A stretch of 64,000 bases of DNA from JADKAV01 sp963818505 (GTDB taxonomy: Bacteria; Actinomycetota; Actinomycetes; S36-B12; UBA10799), in contig CAWFSJ010000005.1 of assembly GCA_963818505.1 (NCBI GenBank), positions 992,001-1,056,000 on the forward strand, in the 5' to 3' direction. The notes beneath the pieces were generated by a model that did no database searches, had not been told where the DNA came from, and worked only from the letters and a program-made list of their open reading frames with translations. Shown one piece after another: positions 44,509-53,285 of the stretch. The translations under genes were made by a program, and so were the position numbers. Each line of letters opens with the position of its first letter. Within the stretch, counting starts at the first letter, position 1.

Positions 44509-45081
44509 ATGAAAGCATCAAGAACAGTTGCCGCAGCCACCGGAGTCCTGATCGGCCTGAGCGTGATAGCGCCAGCCGCGAACGCTCAGACGCCGAGCGT
44601 TGTGACCGCTTCGGCAGCCGCCTCCAACGGGCATGGCTGGGGGGTTCAGGACGCACGCAAGCAGTTCCGAGCCGACCTGCGTGAAGCCCGTGACGAGTTC
44701 CGCGCTCAACAGCGCGAGGCCCGCCAGCAATTCCGAGCCGACCTGCGTGAAGCCCGTCAGGAGAACCGCGCGAAGTTCGCGGAGGCGAAGCAGGTGCTGC
44801 TCGACGCTCTGCAGGCCGCCCGTGAGGCATTCCACGCAGCCATCAAGGCGGCGAACGACACGTTCATGGCCAGCGTGGGCGCCAGCCGGGATGCCTTCCT
44901 CGCAGTCGTCCAGGACCCGGCCTCCACACCTGAGCAGCGCAGGGCCGCTGCCACCGTCTACCGGACCGAGGTCCAGCAGGCGCGCGGGGTCCGCCACGAC
45001 GCGGTCAAGGCCGCGATCGACGACTTCCGCGACGCACGCAAGTCCGCCCGTCAGGACTTCCGCGACGCGATAGGCAAGTAG
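44509..45081 (+). CDS. Secreted coiled-coil protein with QFRADLREAR repeats
   Basis: 190 residues after ATG 44509, with AGGAGAGG upstream. A signal peptide (MKASRTVAAATGVLIGLSVIAPAANA) is followed by an almost wholly helical, Arg/Glu/Ala-rich mature chain. A 22-residue repeat holding QFRADLREAR appears twice (66-bp direct repeat in the DNA), with two diverged relatives. Later come AREAFHAAIKAANDTFMASV and DFRDARKSARQDFRDAIGK. It probably forms an extended helix outside the membrane; the binding partner is unknown. A strong terminator follows. Confidence 0.7.
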   Translation: MKASRTVAAATGVLIGLSVIAPAANAQTPSVVTASAAASNGHGWGVQDARKQFRADLREARDEFRAQQREARQQFRADLREARQENRAKFAEAKQVLLDALQAAREAFHAAIKAANDTFMASVGASRDAFLAVVQDPASTPEQRRAAATVYRTEVQQARGVRHDAVKAAIDDFRDARKSARQDFRDAIGK

Positions 45082-45088
45082 TGACGAA

Positions 45089-45130
45089 CGAACCCCGCCC
45101 ACCGATTTGCCGATCGGTGGGCGGGGTTCG
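45089..45130 (+). terminator. Strong hairpin terminator
   Basis: An 18-bp perfect stem (CGAACCCCGCCCACCGAT and its complement) with a 6-nt loop lies 8 bp after the coiled-coil gene. No T-run follows. Confidence 0.8.
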
Positions 45131-45164
45131 CACGTGCGCGGGGTAATCGTGGGGACAATGGCCC

Positions 45165-46460
45165 ATGGCTGAACCTGCGGTGGGCGACAGTCCGCGGGCG
45201 ATCGTCCGGCGCGAGGTGCTGCGGTTCGCCATTCCGGCAGCCATAGGCATGGTGCTCTTGGTGTTGGCCAGCCTTGCTGCAGCTGTCGCCGTGGCACGCG
45301 AACAGTCGGTGGACGACGCCCGCGCAGCCGCGCAGTGGCTTGCTCGGACCGTGGTGGAACCCAGGATCGACGACGGGCTGCAGGCAGGTAGACCTGCACG
45401 GATGGCTGAGCTCGATGCGGCGTTCTCAGCGTCGATCAGCGGTTCGGACGTCAAGGCGATCCGGCTTTGGAACGAGGACGGCGTCATCATCTACTCCAAC
45501 GATCCGCGGCTGATCGGTGAGCGGTTCCCGATGCCCAGCGAGATCGCCGGCGGTCCCGCGCAGGGTGTGGCGGACACGAGCCGGCCGGAGAACCGCTACC
45601 TGGATTCGGACGCGACCTGGGTGCAGGTGAGCTTCCCGATACAGGGTGGGGACGGCTCGCGCTACCTGTTCCAGATCAGCAAACTCCAAGCCAGCCTTCA
45701 AGAGCAGGCCCGCGGTGTGTGGATGGCTTTCGCGCCGATCCTGGCCGGGTCGATCGTGCTGCTGGGGCTTCTGCTGGTTCTTCTCGGGATCAGGATGGCC
45801 CGGCGCATCAGTGCGGAACTGCGTACGCGCGAGGAGCTGCTCGAGCGTGCAGTGGACGCCTCGGAGACTGAGCGGGCTCGCATCGCCGCGGACTTGCACG
45901 ACGGCACGGTTCAGCACTTAGCGGGACTCTCGTTCGCCCTTGCGGGGATGGCCGCGCGCGCCGAAGCGTCAGGCGATGGAGACTCGGCCGCCGTGTTGTC
46001 GGACGCGGCCCGGACCTCGCGTGCCTCGGTGCGAGAGTTGCGGACGTTGCTGGTGGACATCTATCCGCCGAATCTGCAGACCTCCGGTTTGGCTCCGGCG
46101 ATAGCCGACCTGCTGGCTCGCTTGGGGCCCGGGATCGAAGTTGATGCCGATCTGGCCGAACTGCCGGATCTGGACCCGAATGTGCGCGCCGCCCTCTACC
46201 GGGTGGCGCGTGAGGCGATCGGCAATGTGTCCAAACATGCGCAGGCGTCGCATGTGCACGTGCGTCTGGCGCAGGAGACGAAGACCGTTGTGCTGAGCGT
46301 GAACGACGATGGTGTCGGTTTCGACCCCGAGGGTGCACACGACGGACATCTGGGTTTGCGGCTCGTGCATGATCTCGTGGCGACCGTGGGCGGCACAGTG
46401 ACGGTCACCAGCGCGCCAGGCGTGGGGACAACGGTGAGAGTGGAGGTGGATCAACGATGA
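45165..46460 (+). CDS. Two-component sensor histidine kinase (HisKA_3 / NarL-partner type)
   Basis: 431 residues. TM1 is about 22-45 and TM2 about 186-208, with a ~140-residue extracytoplasmic sensor between (contains LWNEDGVIIYSND, a PAS-like strand). HisKA_3 has the phospho-His in ETERARIAADLHDGTVQHLAGL. The HATPase domain has NVSKHAQASHV, DDGVGFDP and GHLGLRLV. ATG 45165 opens the gene. Its stop overlaps the response-regulator start (ATGA), the classic coupled pair. Signal unknown. Confidence 0.93.
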   Translation: MAEPAVGDSPRAIVRREVLRFAIPAAIGMVLLVLASLAAAVAVAREQSVDDARAAAQWLARTVVEPRIDDGLQAGRPARMAELDAAFSASISGSDVKAIRLWNEDGVIIYSNDPRLIGERFPMPSEIAGGPAQGVADTSRPENRYLDSDATWVQVSFPIQGGDGSRYLFQISKLQASLQEQARGVWMAFAPILAGSIVLLGLLLVLLGIRMARRISAELRTREELLERAVDASETERARIAADLHDGTVQHLAGLSFALAGMAARAEASGDGDSAAVLSDAARTSRASVRELRTLLVDIYPPNLQTSGLAPAIADLLARLGPGIEVDADLAELPDLDPNVRAALYRVAREAIGNVSKHAQASHVHVRLAQETKTVVLSVNDDGVGFDPEGAHDGHLGLRLVHDLVATVGGTVTVTSAPGVGTTVRVEVDQR

Positions 46461-47086
46461 TCACGGTTGTGCTGGTCGACGACCATCGGGTGGTTGTGGA
46501 GGGTTTGAAACTCCTGCTGGAGGCTTTCGACGACGTGACCGTCGTGGGTTGCGCCTCGGACGGGACTCAGGGCGCCGAGTTGGCGATCTCGCTGGCACCC
46601 GACGTCGTCCTCATGGACCTGTCGATGCCCGGCATCGACGGCGTTCAGGCGACCCGCCGGATCATGCAGGCAGCGCCGGGCACCGCCGTGGTCGTCCTGA
46701 CAACCTCCGGCGACCGTGATCAGGTTCTGCGAAGCCTCGATGCCGGTGCCGTCGGCTACCTGATGAAGGACACCGAGCCACAGGCGCTGCACAGCGGCAT
46801 CCAGGCGGCCGCCGCCGGTGGCTCACCCATCGACCCGCGCGTGGCCCGGGCCTTGGTGGAGACCCGGCGCAGCGGCGGAACCGGCCCGGGCTCGGTCTTG
46901 ACCGCCAAGCAACGCGAGGTTCTCGACCTGGTGGCGGCTGGTCAGCCGAACCGGTTGGTGGCCAAGCATCTGGGCGTGAGCGAGAAGACTGTGAAGTCCC
47001 ACCTGACGCAGATCTATGCCGCGATCGGTGTCACAGACCGGGTGCAGGCGACGTTATGGGCCCGCGATCGTTTCGGCGATTCGTGA
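46457..47086 (+). CDS. NarL/FixJ-family response regulator
   Basis: 209 residues. The receiver domain has the acidic pocket (VLVDDHRVV), phospho-Asp in VVLMDLSMPG and the Lys in GYLMKD. The C-terminal LuxR helix-turn-helix is LTAKQREVLDLVAAGQPNRLVAKHLGVSEKTVKSHLTQIY. It overlaps the kinase gene by 4 bp. Palindrome copy 7 begins 12 bp after its stop. Targets may include the adjoining secreted-protein genes, but no binding site was identified. Confidence 0.94.
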   Translation: MITVVLVDDHRVVVEGLKLLLEAFDDVTVVGCASDGTQGAELAISLAPDVVLMDLSMPGIDGVQATRRIMQAAPGTAVVVLTTSGDRDQVLRSLDAGAVGYLMKDTEPQALHSGIQAAAAGGSPIDPRVARALVETRRSGGTGPGSVLTAKQREVLDLVAAGQPNRLVAKHLGVSEKTVKSHLTQIYAAIGVTDRVQATLWARDRFGDS

Positions 47087-47097
47087 ATCCGGTCCTG

Positions 47098-47165
47098 GTT
47101 AGAGGTTGTGCTGTTGGTTAGCAAAAACACGCGTGGATTCGCTAACCAACAGCACAACCTCTAAC
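47098..47165 (-). repeat. 68-bp palindromic repeat, copy 7 (reversed core)
   Basis: Fills the gap between two convergent stops, 11 bp from the response regulator and 8 bp from the secreted-protein gene. The core GCAAAAACACGCGTGGATTC is the reverse of the common orientation, with two changes. Both arms carry the standard CTGTTG/CAACAG linker. Confidence 0.93.
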
Positions 47166-47173
47166 GCGGGGCG

Positions 47174-49427
47174 TCAGCGCAGGATCTTCACCGTGGTGGT
47201 CGTCAGAGTCCGGCCATCGGTATTGATCAGGCTGAGGCGGTACTTGCCGGCGGGCAGCGGATTGCCCCTACTGACGAGTTTCCACCGCAGGGTGTTGGCG
47301 CCGGCTGAACCGCTGACGGCCTTCGACAGCGTGGTCGATTTTCGGGTCAACTGCGCGGTCAAGGTCGAGGAGGCGCTCAAGGCGTAGGAAACCTTCAACT
47401 TCTTGCCGGCCTTCGCGCTCACGGTGCCGGGGGCGAAGATCGCGACGAGCGGAGCGACGCCGGGCGGACCCGCGGGACCTGCTTCGCCCCGCGGCCCAGT
47501 AGCGCCAGGAGGACCAGTTGGCCCGACAGCACCAACCGGCGGCTGGAACGTCAGCGGCGCGAAGAACGTCGCCTGGTCGCGCGCCGGGTCGGTCGGCATG
47601 ACGGTCCAGTAGGCGAAGACGCCGCAACCGGTCGCTGCTGGCCGCAGCGACGGTAGCGCAGTCGATGTCCAACTTGGGATCGCCGGGCATGGGCGAGATG
47701 TGCAACTGCCGCGATACCTTCATCGGCACGTAGAACGAACCGTTCGCGTCTGTGGTGACCGACCCCATCCACCACGTGCTGTGGTCGACTAGTCCCCCTT
47801 GCGCCGATCCGTAGCCGAGTGCGAGGTCCACGTTGAATGTGGCGTTCGGGGGGAAGTCCCGGCCGGTGAGCGTGATAGCCGCGCCATCCACGAGGTTGTC
47901 CGCCGGCTGGGTCTGGATGTACGGGTCGAAACCAAACGTCAACGGGGCGAACGCCTTCACCGTGGCACGGTTCGGTTCACTCACGACGACCGCACACGTC
48001 CCGGGTGTCTTGGCGCAGTCCACGGAGGTGCTACCCACCGACAGGTAGCGCTGGAAGGCGAGGCTCTCGGAGAACTGCCCATATCCGAGGGGGTACTCGT
48101 CCCACTGCGGATCGGGGTTGGTGTTGGTCAACAGCGTGGTCTGCGGGTCGCAGCCCACAACCGTCGAGCCGTTCATCTGACACTGTGCGATCTCCACAGC
48201 CATCAGGTCGAACCCGCCCCCGGTGACGTCGCCGGGCTGGCCGTTGTAGACCACGTCGGGCACAACGACCTGCGGCTGGGGGCTGGCATGCCAGTTCAGA
48301 GAGACCTCGTCGCCATCCAGGTCACGCACGTTGAACCCGAAGTACACAGTCGTACCGACACATGCTGTGCCGTTGTCCCACGGGAAGACCGGCGCGGCGG
48401 TGAAATCGAGCTGGTAAGCCCCGGATGGGCCGGTCAATTGCGCGCGCTGGGGCCAGTCATCGGACCGGCACACGGCGGTGGCCTCGATGTAACTGCCCGC
48501 CCCGATCGTGGCGTTGGTGACTGTGCCAAGCAGCGTGCCCGTGGCAACATTTCCCGCCATCGACGTCGGGAAGGGCAGCGGATCTGGCAGGTTTATCGTC
48601 TTGGTGAGTGTTGTGACCTCACGGTTCTCGACTGTGCCGGTGGCCGAAGCGATCCAGCCTGGCCGAAGCACCTGCCAGCCGGGGTCCGGTGGCACGTCCC
48701 AGTAGCCGCCGTTCTCATCGGTGGTGACAGTCCAATGGTGCGAATCGCCGGTACCCGGGTCGTGCAGGGTCATGTGCAACGCCGTGTTGGGGGCCCAGCC
48801 AGACGCGGCAACCCCGTGGGTGTCCCAGACCGAGATTGTCGGATTGGACACCTGAGAGTTGCGGCGCACGCTCCCATTTGGGAACTGAAGGTGCAGGCCC
48901 ACGCCGACCCCCTTCATCAGGTCGAAGGCAGCAGTGCCTGCAAAGGCCGCCCAGGTGCCGTCGGGGTTGGGCGTCACGGTGTCGGTGGCCAGTACGCCGT
49001 CGTACTGGTTACCGACCATCACGGTCAGGGACGAGGCACCACTACCACCATTTCCATAGATCCACCCCTGAGCCACATCCACCGTGGGTGCCGACAGACT
49101 CGCGATCATCGACGTGGACGTCGGACCTGGGGCCGCACATGTTCCGCCAGCGGTGACCGTGTATTTCTCGCCCACATGAGCATTCCTGTGCAGGTCGAGA
49201 CTGAACGAGCCGAACGGGTCGGTGTCCACCTGGGCGAGTTCCTGTGACCCGCGACAGACTCGCACAGTCGAACCCATCGGCCAAGCCTCGCCCGTGATGC
49301 GCGGCGGGTTGTTCATCCATAAATCGAGGGTGCCGCCTGCGGCGTAGGACGGCGCTGCTGTCACACCGGTGAGGAAAACCGACAGCGCCACGGTTGAGAC
49401 GGCGGCGACGGTCGTACGCAACATCAT
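47174..49427 (-). pseudogene. Large secreted multi-domain protein with collagen-like segment, frameshifted
   Basis: About 750 residues when the frames are joined. The start (MMLRTTVAAVSTVALSVFLTGVTAAPSYA; GGAGGTGG upstream of ATG 49427) is a signal peptide, followed by several Ig-like beta-sandwich domains (ITLTGRDFPPNATFNVDLAL, and TDENGGYWDVPP-type repeats). After a break at 47626-47627 the second frame gives CGVFAYWTVMPTDPARDQATFF, a collagen-like run (GPTGPPGATGPRGEAGPAGPPG) and a C-terminal module (KVSYALSASSTLTAQLTRK, TTTTVKILR). Removing one T from a TT on the coding strand restores SDRCGVFAYW. Both sides are well conserved. Likely a cell-surface structural or adhesive protein. Confidence 0.75.
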
Positions 49428-49622
49428 GGGGACCACCTCCCACACGGCGCCCAATCAGCCGTATGAGGGCCGATCGGCCCCGACCCCATTGGTCCGGCGT
49501 GCCCGAACCACAAGCAAAACCCCTCAGTTCCAGGGTACGCCTCGTTGACCAGTTGTGGACATGCTCGTCGAGACGTCACACCGTCGTGATTCAATCCGGG
49601 AACGGGGTCGAGAGGAGTTCGC

Positions 49623-50822
49623 ATGAGATTCGCGCGTTTGGCAGTGGTCGGCCTGGTTGCCACTGCCGTTATGAGCCCTTCCCTGCCGGCGGTGGCCGCG
49701 GAGTCCAAGCCGGCACAGATCGATGAGATCGTGCAGTCGGCCATGAAGGCCGAACACCTCAGAGCGGTCCTCGTGCAGGTGACCAAGGGCGACCGCGTGG
49801 TGACGACCAAGGCGTTCGGTGAATCCATGGACGGAGTGCCCGCTCGCACCGACATGCGGTTTCGTAATGGCGCCGTGGCCTTCGCGTACGTGAGCACGCT
49901 GCTGTTGGAATACGTCGACCAGGGCAAGGTCAAGCTCAGCGACACGATCGACGAGTGGCTGCCATCGGTGCCCAACGCCGACAAGGTGACGCTGAAGATG
50001 CTGGCCAACCAGACCTCCGGCTACCCCGACTACGAGCGCGACCCCGCCTGGGAGAAGGACTACATCGACAACCCCTTCCGGATCTGGACGTACAAGCAGC
50101 GCCGCAAGGTGGCGTTCAGCAAGCCGGTGCTCTTCGCGCCGGGGACCAACTGGAGTTATTCGCACACGAACTTCATGTTGCTGGGCAAGATCCTTTCCGA
50201 GGTCGGGGGAAAGCCGCTGGCCAAACTCTTGCGCCGCAACGTCCTGACCCCGATGGGCTTGAACTCCACCGTGGCCAACCAGACCAGTGAAATCCCGTCG
50301 CCAGTGCTGCACGCGTTCTCATCGGAACGCCGTGGCGCGTTGGGTCTGGCGCCCGATGTCAGCTTCTACGAGGAATCGACCTTCTGGAACACGGCGTGGG
50401 GAACGCCCGTTGGTGCGACCCAGACCTCGACGATCGCCGACATGACCAAGACCGCCCGCGCGGTGGGGACTGGCCAACTGCTGTCGAAGAAGAGTTACCG
50501 GGCGATGACCGAGTCGCGCCTCATCGGCTTCGGGCAGAGGCAGGACAACTGCACGCCATCGTGCTTCGAGCAGTCCGTGGGTTACAACTACGGGCTGGGC
50601 ATCGTGCGCTCGGGCGACTGGATGCTGCAGAACCCGCTGCTCGCCGGATACGCCGCGACCATGGCCTACCTGCCGGGTAAGGATGTGACGATCGCCGTGG
50701 CCACCACGTTCAAGCAGGAGGCGTTCAGCGCAGACGGCAACTACCCGAACGCCAGCGACGGGATCTTCCGCGAGATCGGTGCGTTGATGGCACCGAAGAA
50801 CCCGCCGCCGGTCAAGAAGTAG
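49623..50822 (+). CDS. Secreted beta-lactamase-fold protein lacking the catalytic SxxK (probable pseudoenzyme)
   Basis: 399 residues with a signal peptide (MRFARLAVVGLVATAVMSPSLPAVAA). The fold is clear: VTKGDRVVTTKAFG, then LLLEYVDQGKVKLSDTIDEWLP, ANQTSGYPDYERDP and FAPGTNWSYSHTNFMLLGKIL follow serine-hydrolase family members position by position. Yet the nucleophile motif, normally GS(I/V)(T/S)K, is GAVAF at residues 83-87 (Ser to Ala, Lys to Phe), YxN reads YSH, and the late HxG triad is absent. A binding or regulatory role is therefore more likely than hydrolysis. Nearest relative in the window: the active-site-intact protein at 41172. Confidence 0.82.
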   Translation: MRFARLAVVGLVATAVMSPSLPAVAAESKPAQIDEIVQSAMKAEHLRAVLVQVTKGDRVVTTKAFGESMDGVPARTDMRFRNGAVAFAYVSTLLLEYVDQGKVKLSDTIDEWLPSVPNADKVTLKMLANQTSGYPDYERDPAWEKDYIDNPFRIWTYKQRRKVAFSKPVLFAPGTNWSYSHTNFMLLGKILSEVGGKPLAKLLRRNVLTPMGLNSTVANQTSEIPSPVLHAFSSERRGALGLAPDVSFYEESTFWNTAWGTPVGATQTSTIADMTKTARAVGTGQLLSKKSYRAMTESRLIGFGQRQDNCTPSCFEQSVGYNYGLGIVRSGDWMLQNPLLAGYAATMAYLPGKDVTIAVATTFKQEAFSADGNYPNASDGIFREIGALMAPKNPPPVKK

Positions 50823-50829
50823 CCGGCGG

Positions 50830-50997
50830 CCGCCCGCAGCCCTTGAGCGAGCAGCTGCCAGGGCTGCCGGGGGCACGCCGCCCCTCGGGCAACGGTCCAG
50901 CCGCGGCCACAAACCGCCCGCAGCCCTTGAGCGAGCAGCTGCCAGGGCTGCCGGGGGCACGCCGCCCCTCGGGCAACGGTCCAGCCGCGGCCACAAA
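50830..50997. repeat. 84-bp tandem duplication
   Basis: Two identical 84-bp units (50830-50913, 50914-50997) start CCGCCCGCAGCCCTTGAGCG and end GCGGCCACAAA, with the first bases of a third unit running into palindrome copy 8. The period is a multiple of three and one minus-strand frame stays open, but no gene is recognisable. Confidence 0.95.
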
Positions 50998-51005
50998 CCG
51001 CCCGC

Positions 51006-51073
51006 GTTAGAGGTTGTGCTCCTCGTTAGCGAATCCACGCGTGGATTCGCTAACCAACGGCACAACCTCTAAC
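51006..51073. repeat. 68-bp palindromic repeat, copy 8 (symmetrical core)
   Basis: The core TCCACGCGTGGA is fully symmetrical, so the centre has no fixed orientation. The left arm has linker CTCCTC and the right arm CAACGG, which do not pair. CCCGC precedes the left arm. It lies between the pseudoenzyme gene with its tandem repeat and the Cys-rich protein. Confidence 0.93.
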
Positions 51074-51108
51074 CAACGGGCCCGCGGCGGTTGCTTACGC
51101 TTGGGGTG

Positions 51109-51357
51109 ATGACCACCGAACCCATTTGCTCGACCTGCGGCAGCGCCTTCGAGTGCCTCAATGGCCGTGCGCCCCGTACACACGACGCGAACGGCTGGTA
51201 CGACTGCCAGCAGCGCTGCCCGGTCTGCTCAGGCTCGCTCAAGGACGGTCGGGCAGTCATGGAACACCCCGGCCTGGGGGCGTGGATCCACCTGCAGTGC
51301 TGCCCGGTCCCGGCCGAACCTGAGGACACGCCCTCGCCGTTCGTCATCCATTCTTGA
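51109..51357 (+). CDS. Small Cys-rich putative zinc-binding protein
   Basis: 82 residues with Cys pairs ICSTC, ECL, DCQQRCPVC and QCC, plus His residues, a zinc-ribbon-like arrangement (CxxC...CxxxCxxC). The rest has no known motif. ATG 51109 is preceded by TTGGGG. Its last 14 bp overlap the convergent rsgA. Confidence 0.6.
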   Translation: MTTEPICSTCGSAFECLNGRAPRTHDANGWYDCQQRCPVCSGSLKDGRAVMEHPGLGAWIHLQCCPVPAEPEDTPSPFVIHS

Positions 51358-52351
51358 GCGCCTTCTGCTGCTTGGACACGGCCTTCCACTTCTTGCGGTA
51401 GGCCCGTGCCGCAGCGCCGTCGGTCTTGCGCTGCAGGTACTCGAGCTCACGGCGAAGTTGGCGCCAACTGTCGAACCGCTCAAGGTCGAGGGCGCCGGAG
51501 TCGACGGCTTCGCGCACCGCACAGTCCGGTTCGTTGCCGTGGGCGCAGTCCGAGAACCGGCAGTGCGCCGCGAAGCCGTCCACGTCGGGGAAGCTGCCGG
51601 TCAGCGAGTCCTCGTCGCCCCACAGTTGCAGTTCCCGCATCCCCGGTGTGTCCACGAGGAAGGCCCCCCACGGCAGTTCCAACATCCGCCGGGCGGTCGT
51701 GGTGTGCCGGCCCTTGCCGTCGAAGTCGCGGGCGTGGGAAACGAACTGGAGGTCCTCGCCGGCGAGCGCATTGAGAAGACTCGACTTGCCGACGCCCGAC
51801 GAGCCCAACAGGATCGCGCAAGAACCCGGCGTGAGCAGCGCCCGCAGAGTCTTCAAGCCCGCACCGGTGCGGGCGCTCGTGGCCAGGGTCTGCCCGCCGA
51901 TGTTCACGGCTTGGGCTTGGTCCAGCAGGGCTTCGAGGTCGTCGGCCAGATCGACCTTGGTCAGGACCACCACCGGCGTAGCACCGGAGTCCCACGCCAG
52001 TGTCAGGTAGCGCTCGAGTCGACGGACGCTGAAGTCCCCGTCCACGGCCATGGCCAGCAGCGCGACGTCGATGTTCGCCGCAAGCACCTGCTCGATGACC
52101 ACGTCGTGTGCGGTCTCCCCGGGGCGTTTGCGCACCAGCGACCCGCGGCGTGGTTCCACGGCGAGGATCCGGGCCAGGTCATCGCCGGGTTTCCACGCGG
52201 CGCTCACCCAGTCCCCGACCACCGGCAGATCGCTGGGCCCCGACACCTCATTGCGGAACCTTCCCAACAAGACAGCCAAAATGGACGGACCGTCGCCTTC
52301 GGGGCGCAGTTCCCACCGGTCCTTCTGCACGCCGATGACCCGGGCGCGCAA
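51344..52351 (-). CDS. rsgA: Ribosome small subunit-dependent GTPase A
   Basis: Circularly permuted GTPase that aids maturation of the 30S subunit. About 335 residues. An OB-fold N-terminus (RVIGVQKDRWELRPEG, then LPVVGDWVSA) is followed by G4 (VVVLTKVDLADD), G1 (LLGSSGVGKSSLLNAL), a T-rich G2 (GRHTTTARRM), G3 (LVDTPGMREL), and the zinc motif CRFSDCAHGNEPDC. The start is uncertain: no ATG fits, and TTG 52351 precedes the OB fold; a start slightly upstream is possible. It is divergent from the DUF3097 gene. Confidence 0.92.
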   Translation of the reverse strand: MRARVIGVQKDRWELRPEGDGPSILAVLLGRFRNEVSGPSDLPVVGDWVSAAWKPGDDLARILAVEPRRGSLVRKRPGETAHDVVIEQVLAANIDVALLAMAVDGDFSVRRLERYLTLAWDSGATPVVVLTKVDLADDLEALLDQAQAVNIGGQTLATSARTGAGLKTLRALLTPGSCAILLGSSGVGKSSLLNALAGEDLQFVSHARDFDGKGRHTTTARRMLELPWGAFLVDTPGMRELQLWGDEDSLTGSFPDVDGFAAHCRFSDCAHGNEPDCAVREAVDSGALDLERFDSWRQLRRELEYLQRKTDGAAARAYRKKWKAVSKQQKALKNG

Positions 52352-52451
52352 TGTCCCGGCCGGGTGATGAGCAGTCGTCGTGTCGATGCCTCGAGTATGC
52401 GAGTCGTGATGGTGTGCGTGCCACCGACTTTTGCGCCAGTAGCCTTGACCG

Positions 52452-53285
52452 GTGGCTGACCGATACGGGCGCGATGTTCTCCAGCAGGACGACAGGCGCA
52501 AGGGCCCGCAACCCATCGAGGTGCCCATCGAGCCGGGCCTGGTGGTGGAGTGCGTCGACTCCGGTTTCTGCGGCGCGGTGCTGGGAACCGACAAGACCGC
52601 CGAGGGCCGAGTCGTGATCCTGGAGGACAGGCACGGTGCCAAGCGACTGTTCCCATTGCGCGCCGGGGCTTTCCTGTTCGAAGGCCGCCCCGCGACGCTG
52701 GTGATCCCCACTCAGGCACCCAGGTCCGCGAAGCGCTCGGCATCCGGTTCGCTGCTCGTGGCCGACCTGCGCGCGAGGGTTGCGCGCTCAAGCCGGATCT
52801 GGGTGGAGGGCATTCACGACGCGGAACTGGTGGAGAAGGTGTGGGGCCACGACCTGCGGGTCGAGGGGGTCGTCGTCGAACCCCTGCACGGCGCCGACGA
52901 CCTCGTCGAAGCGCTACGTGATTTCGCCCCCGGACCAAGTGCCAGGGTCGGGGTCCTGCTCGACCACATGGTTCCCGGCAGTAAGGAGTCTCGACTGGCC
53001 GCAGCTGCCCGGCAGCGTTTCGCGCCGCACGTGGAGGTCGTGGGACATCCGTTCGTGGACGTCTGGCAGGCGGTCAAACCGCAGGTCCTGGGAATCGACG
53101 CCTGGCCGACCATCCCGAAGGGCACCCCGTGGAAGGAAGGGGTCATCGCGGCCCTCGGCTGGCGCATGGATCCCTCGCAGGCCTGGTCGCACATCCTGGG
53201 GCGCGTGCGTGGCTACCCGGATTTGGAACCGGCGCTGCTCGGGCGCGTGGAGCAACTCATCGACTTCGTGACTGCGGGCGCTTAG
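52452..53285 (+). CDS. DUF3097 family protein
   Basis: 277 residues. ADRYGRDVL, GLVVECVDSGFCGAVLG, VARSSRIWVEGIHDAELVEKVWGHDLRVEGVVVEPL, LLDHMVPGSKESRLAAAA, VGHPFVDVWQAVKP and LLGRVEQLIDFVTA follow DUF3097 from end to end. The middle part (VEGIHDAELVEKVWG, then DHLVPGS-like acidic residues) resembles a TOPRIM fold; function is unknown. GTG 52452 has no ribosome site, so the mRNA may be leaderless. Its end overlaps the WS/DGAT gene by 4 bp. Confidence 0.88.
   Translation: MADRYGRDVLQQDDRRKGPQPIEVPIEPGLVVECVDSGFCGAVLGTDKTAEGRVVILEDRHGAKRLFPLRAGAFLFEGRPATLVIPTQAPRSAKRSASGSLLVADLRARVARSSRIWVEGIHDAELVEKVWGHDLRVEGVVVEPLHGADDLVEALRDFAPGPSARVGVLLDHMVPGSKESRLAAAARQRFAPHVEVVGHPFVDVWQAVKPQVLGIDAWPTIPKGTPWKEGVIAALGWRMDPSQAWSHILGRVRGYPDLEPALLGRVEQLIDFVTAGA

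Noticed and set aside
32901..47387. Short peptides starting MCCWLA or ending FANQQHNL at several palindrome copies
   Set aside because: Both strands of the palindrome happen to keep one frame open. The peptides are read from a palindromic repeat, have no ribosome sites, and continue into unrelated sequence.
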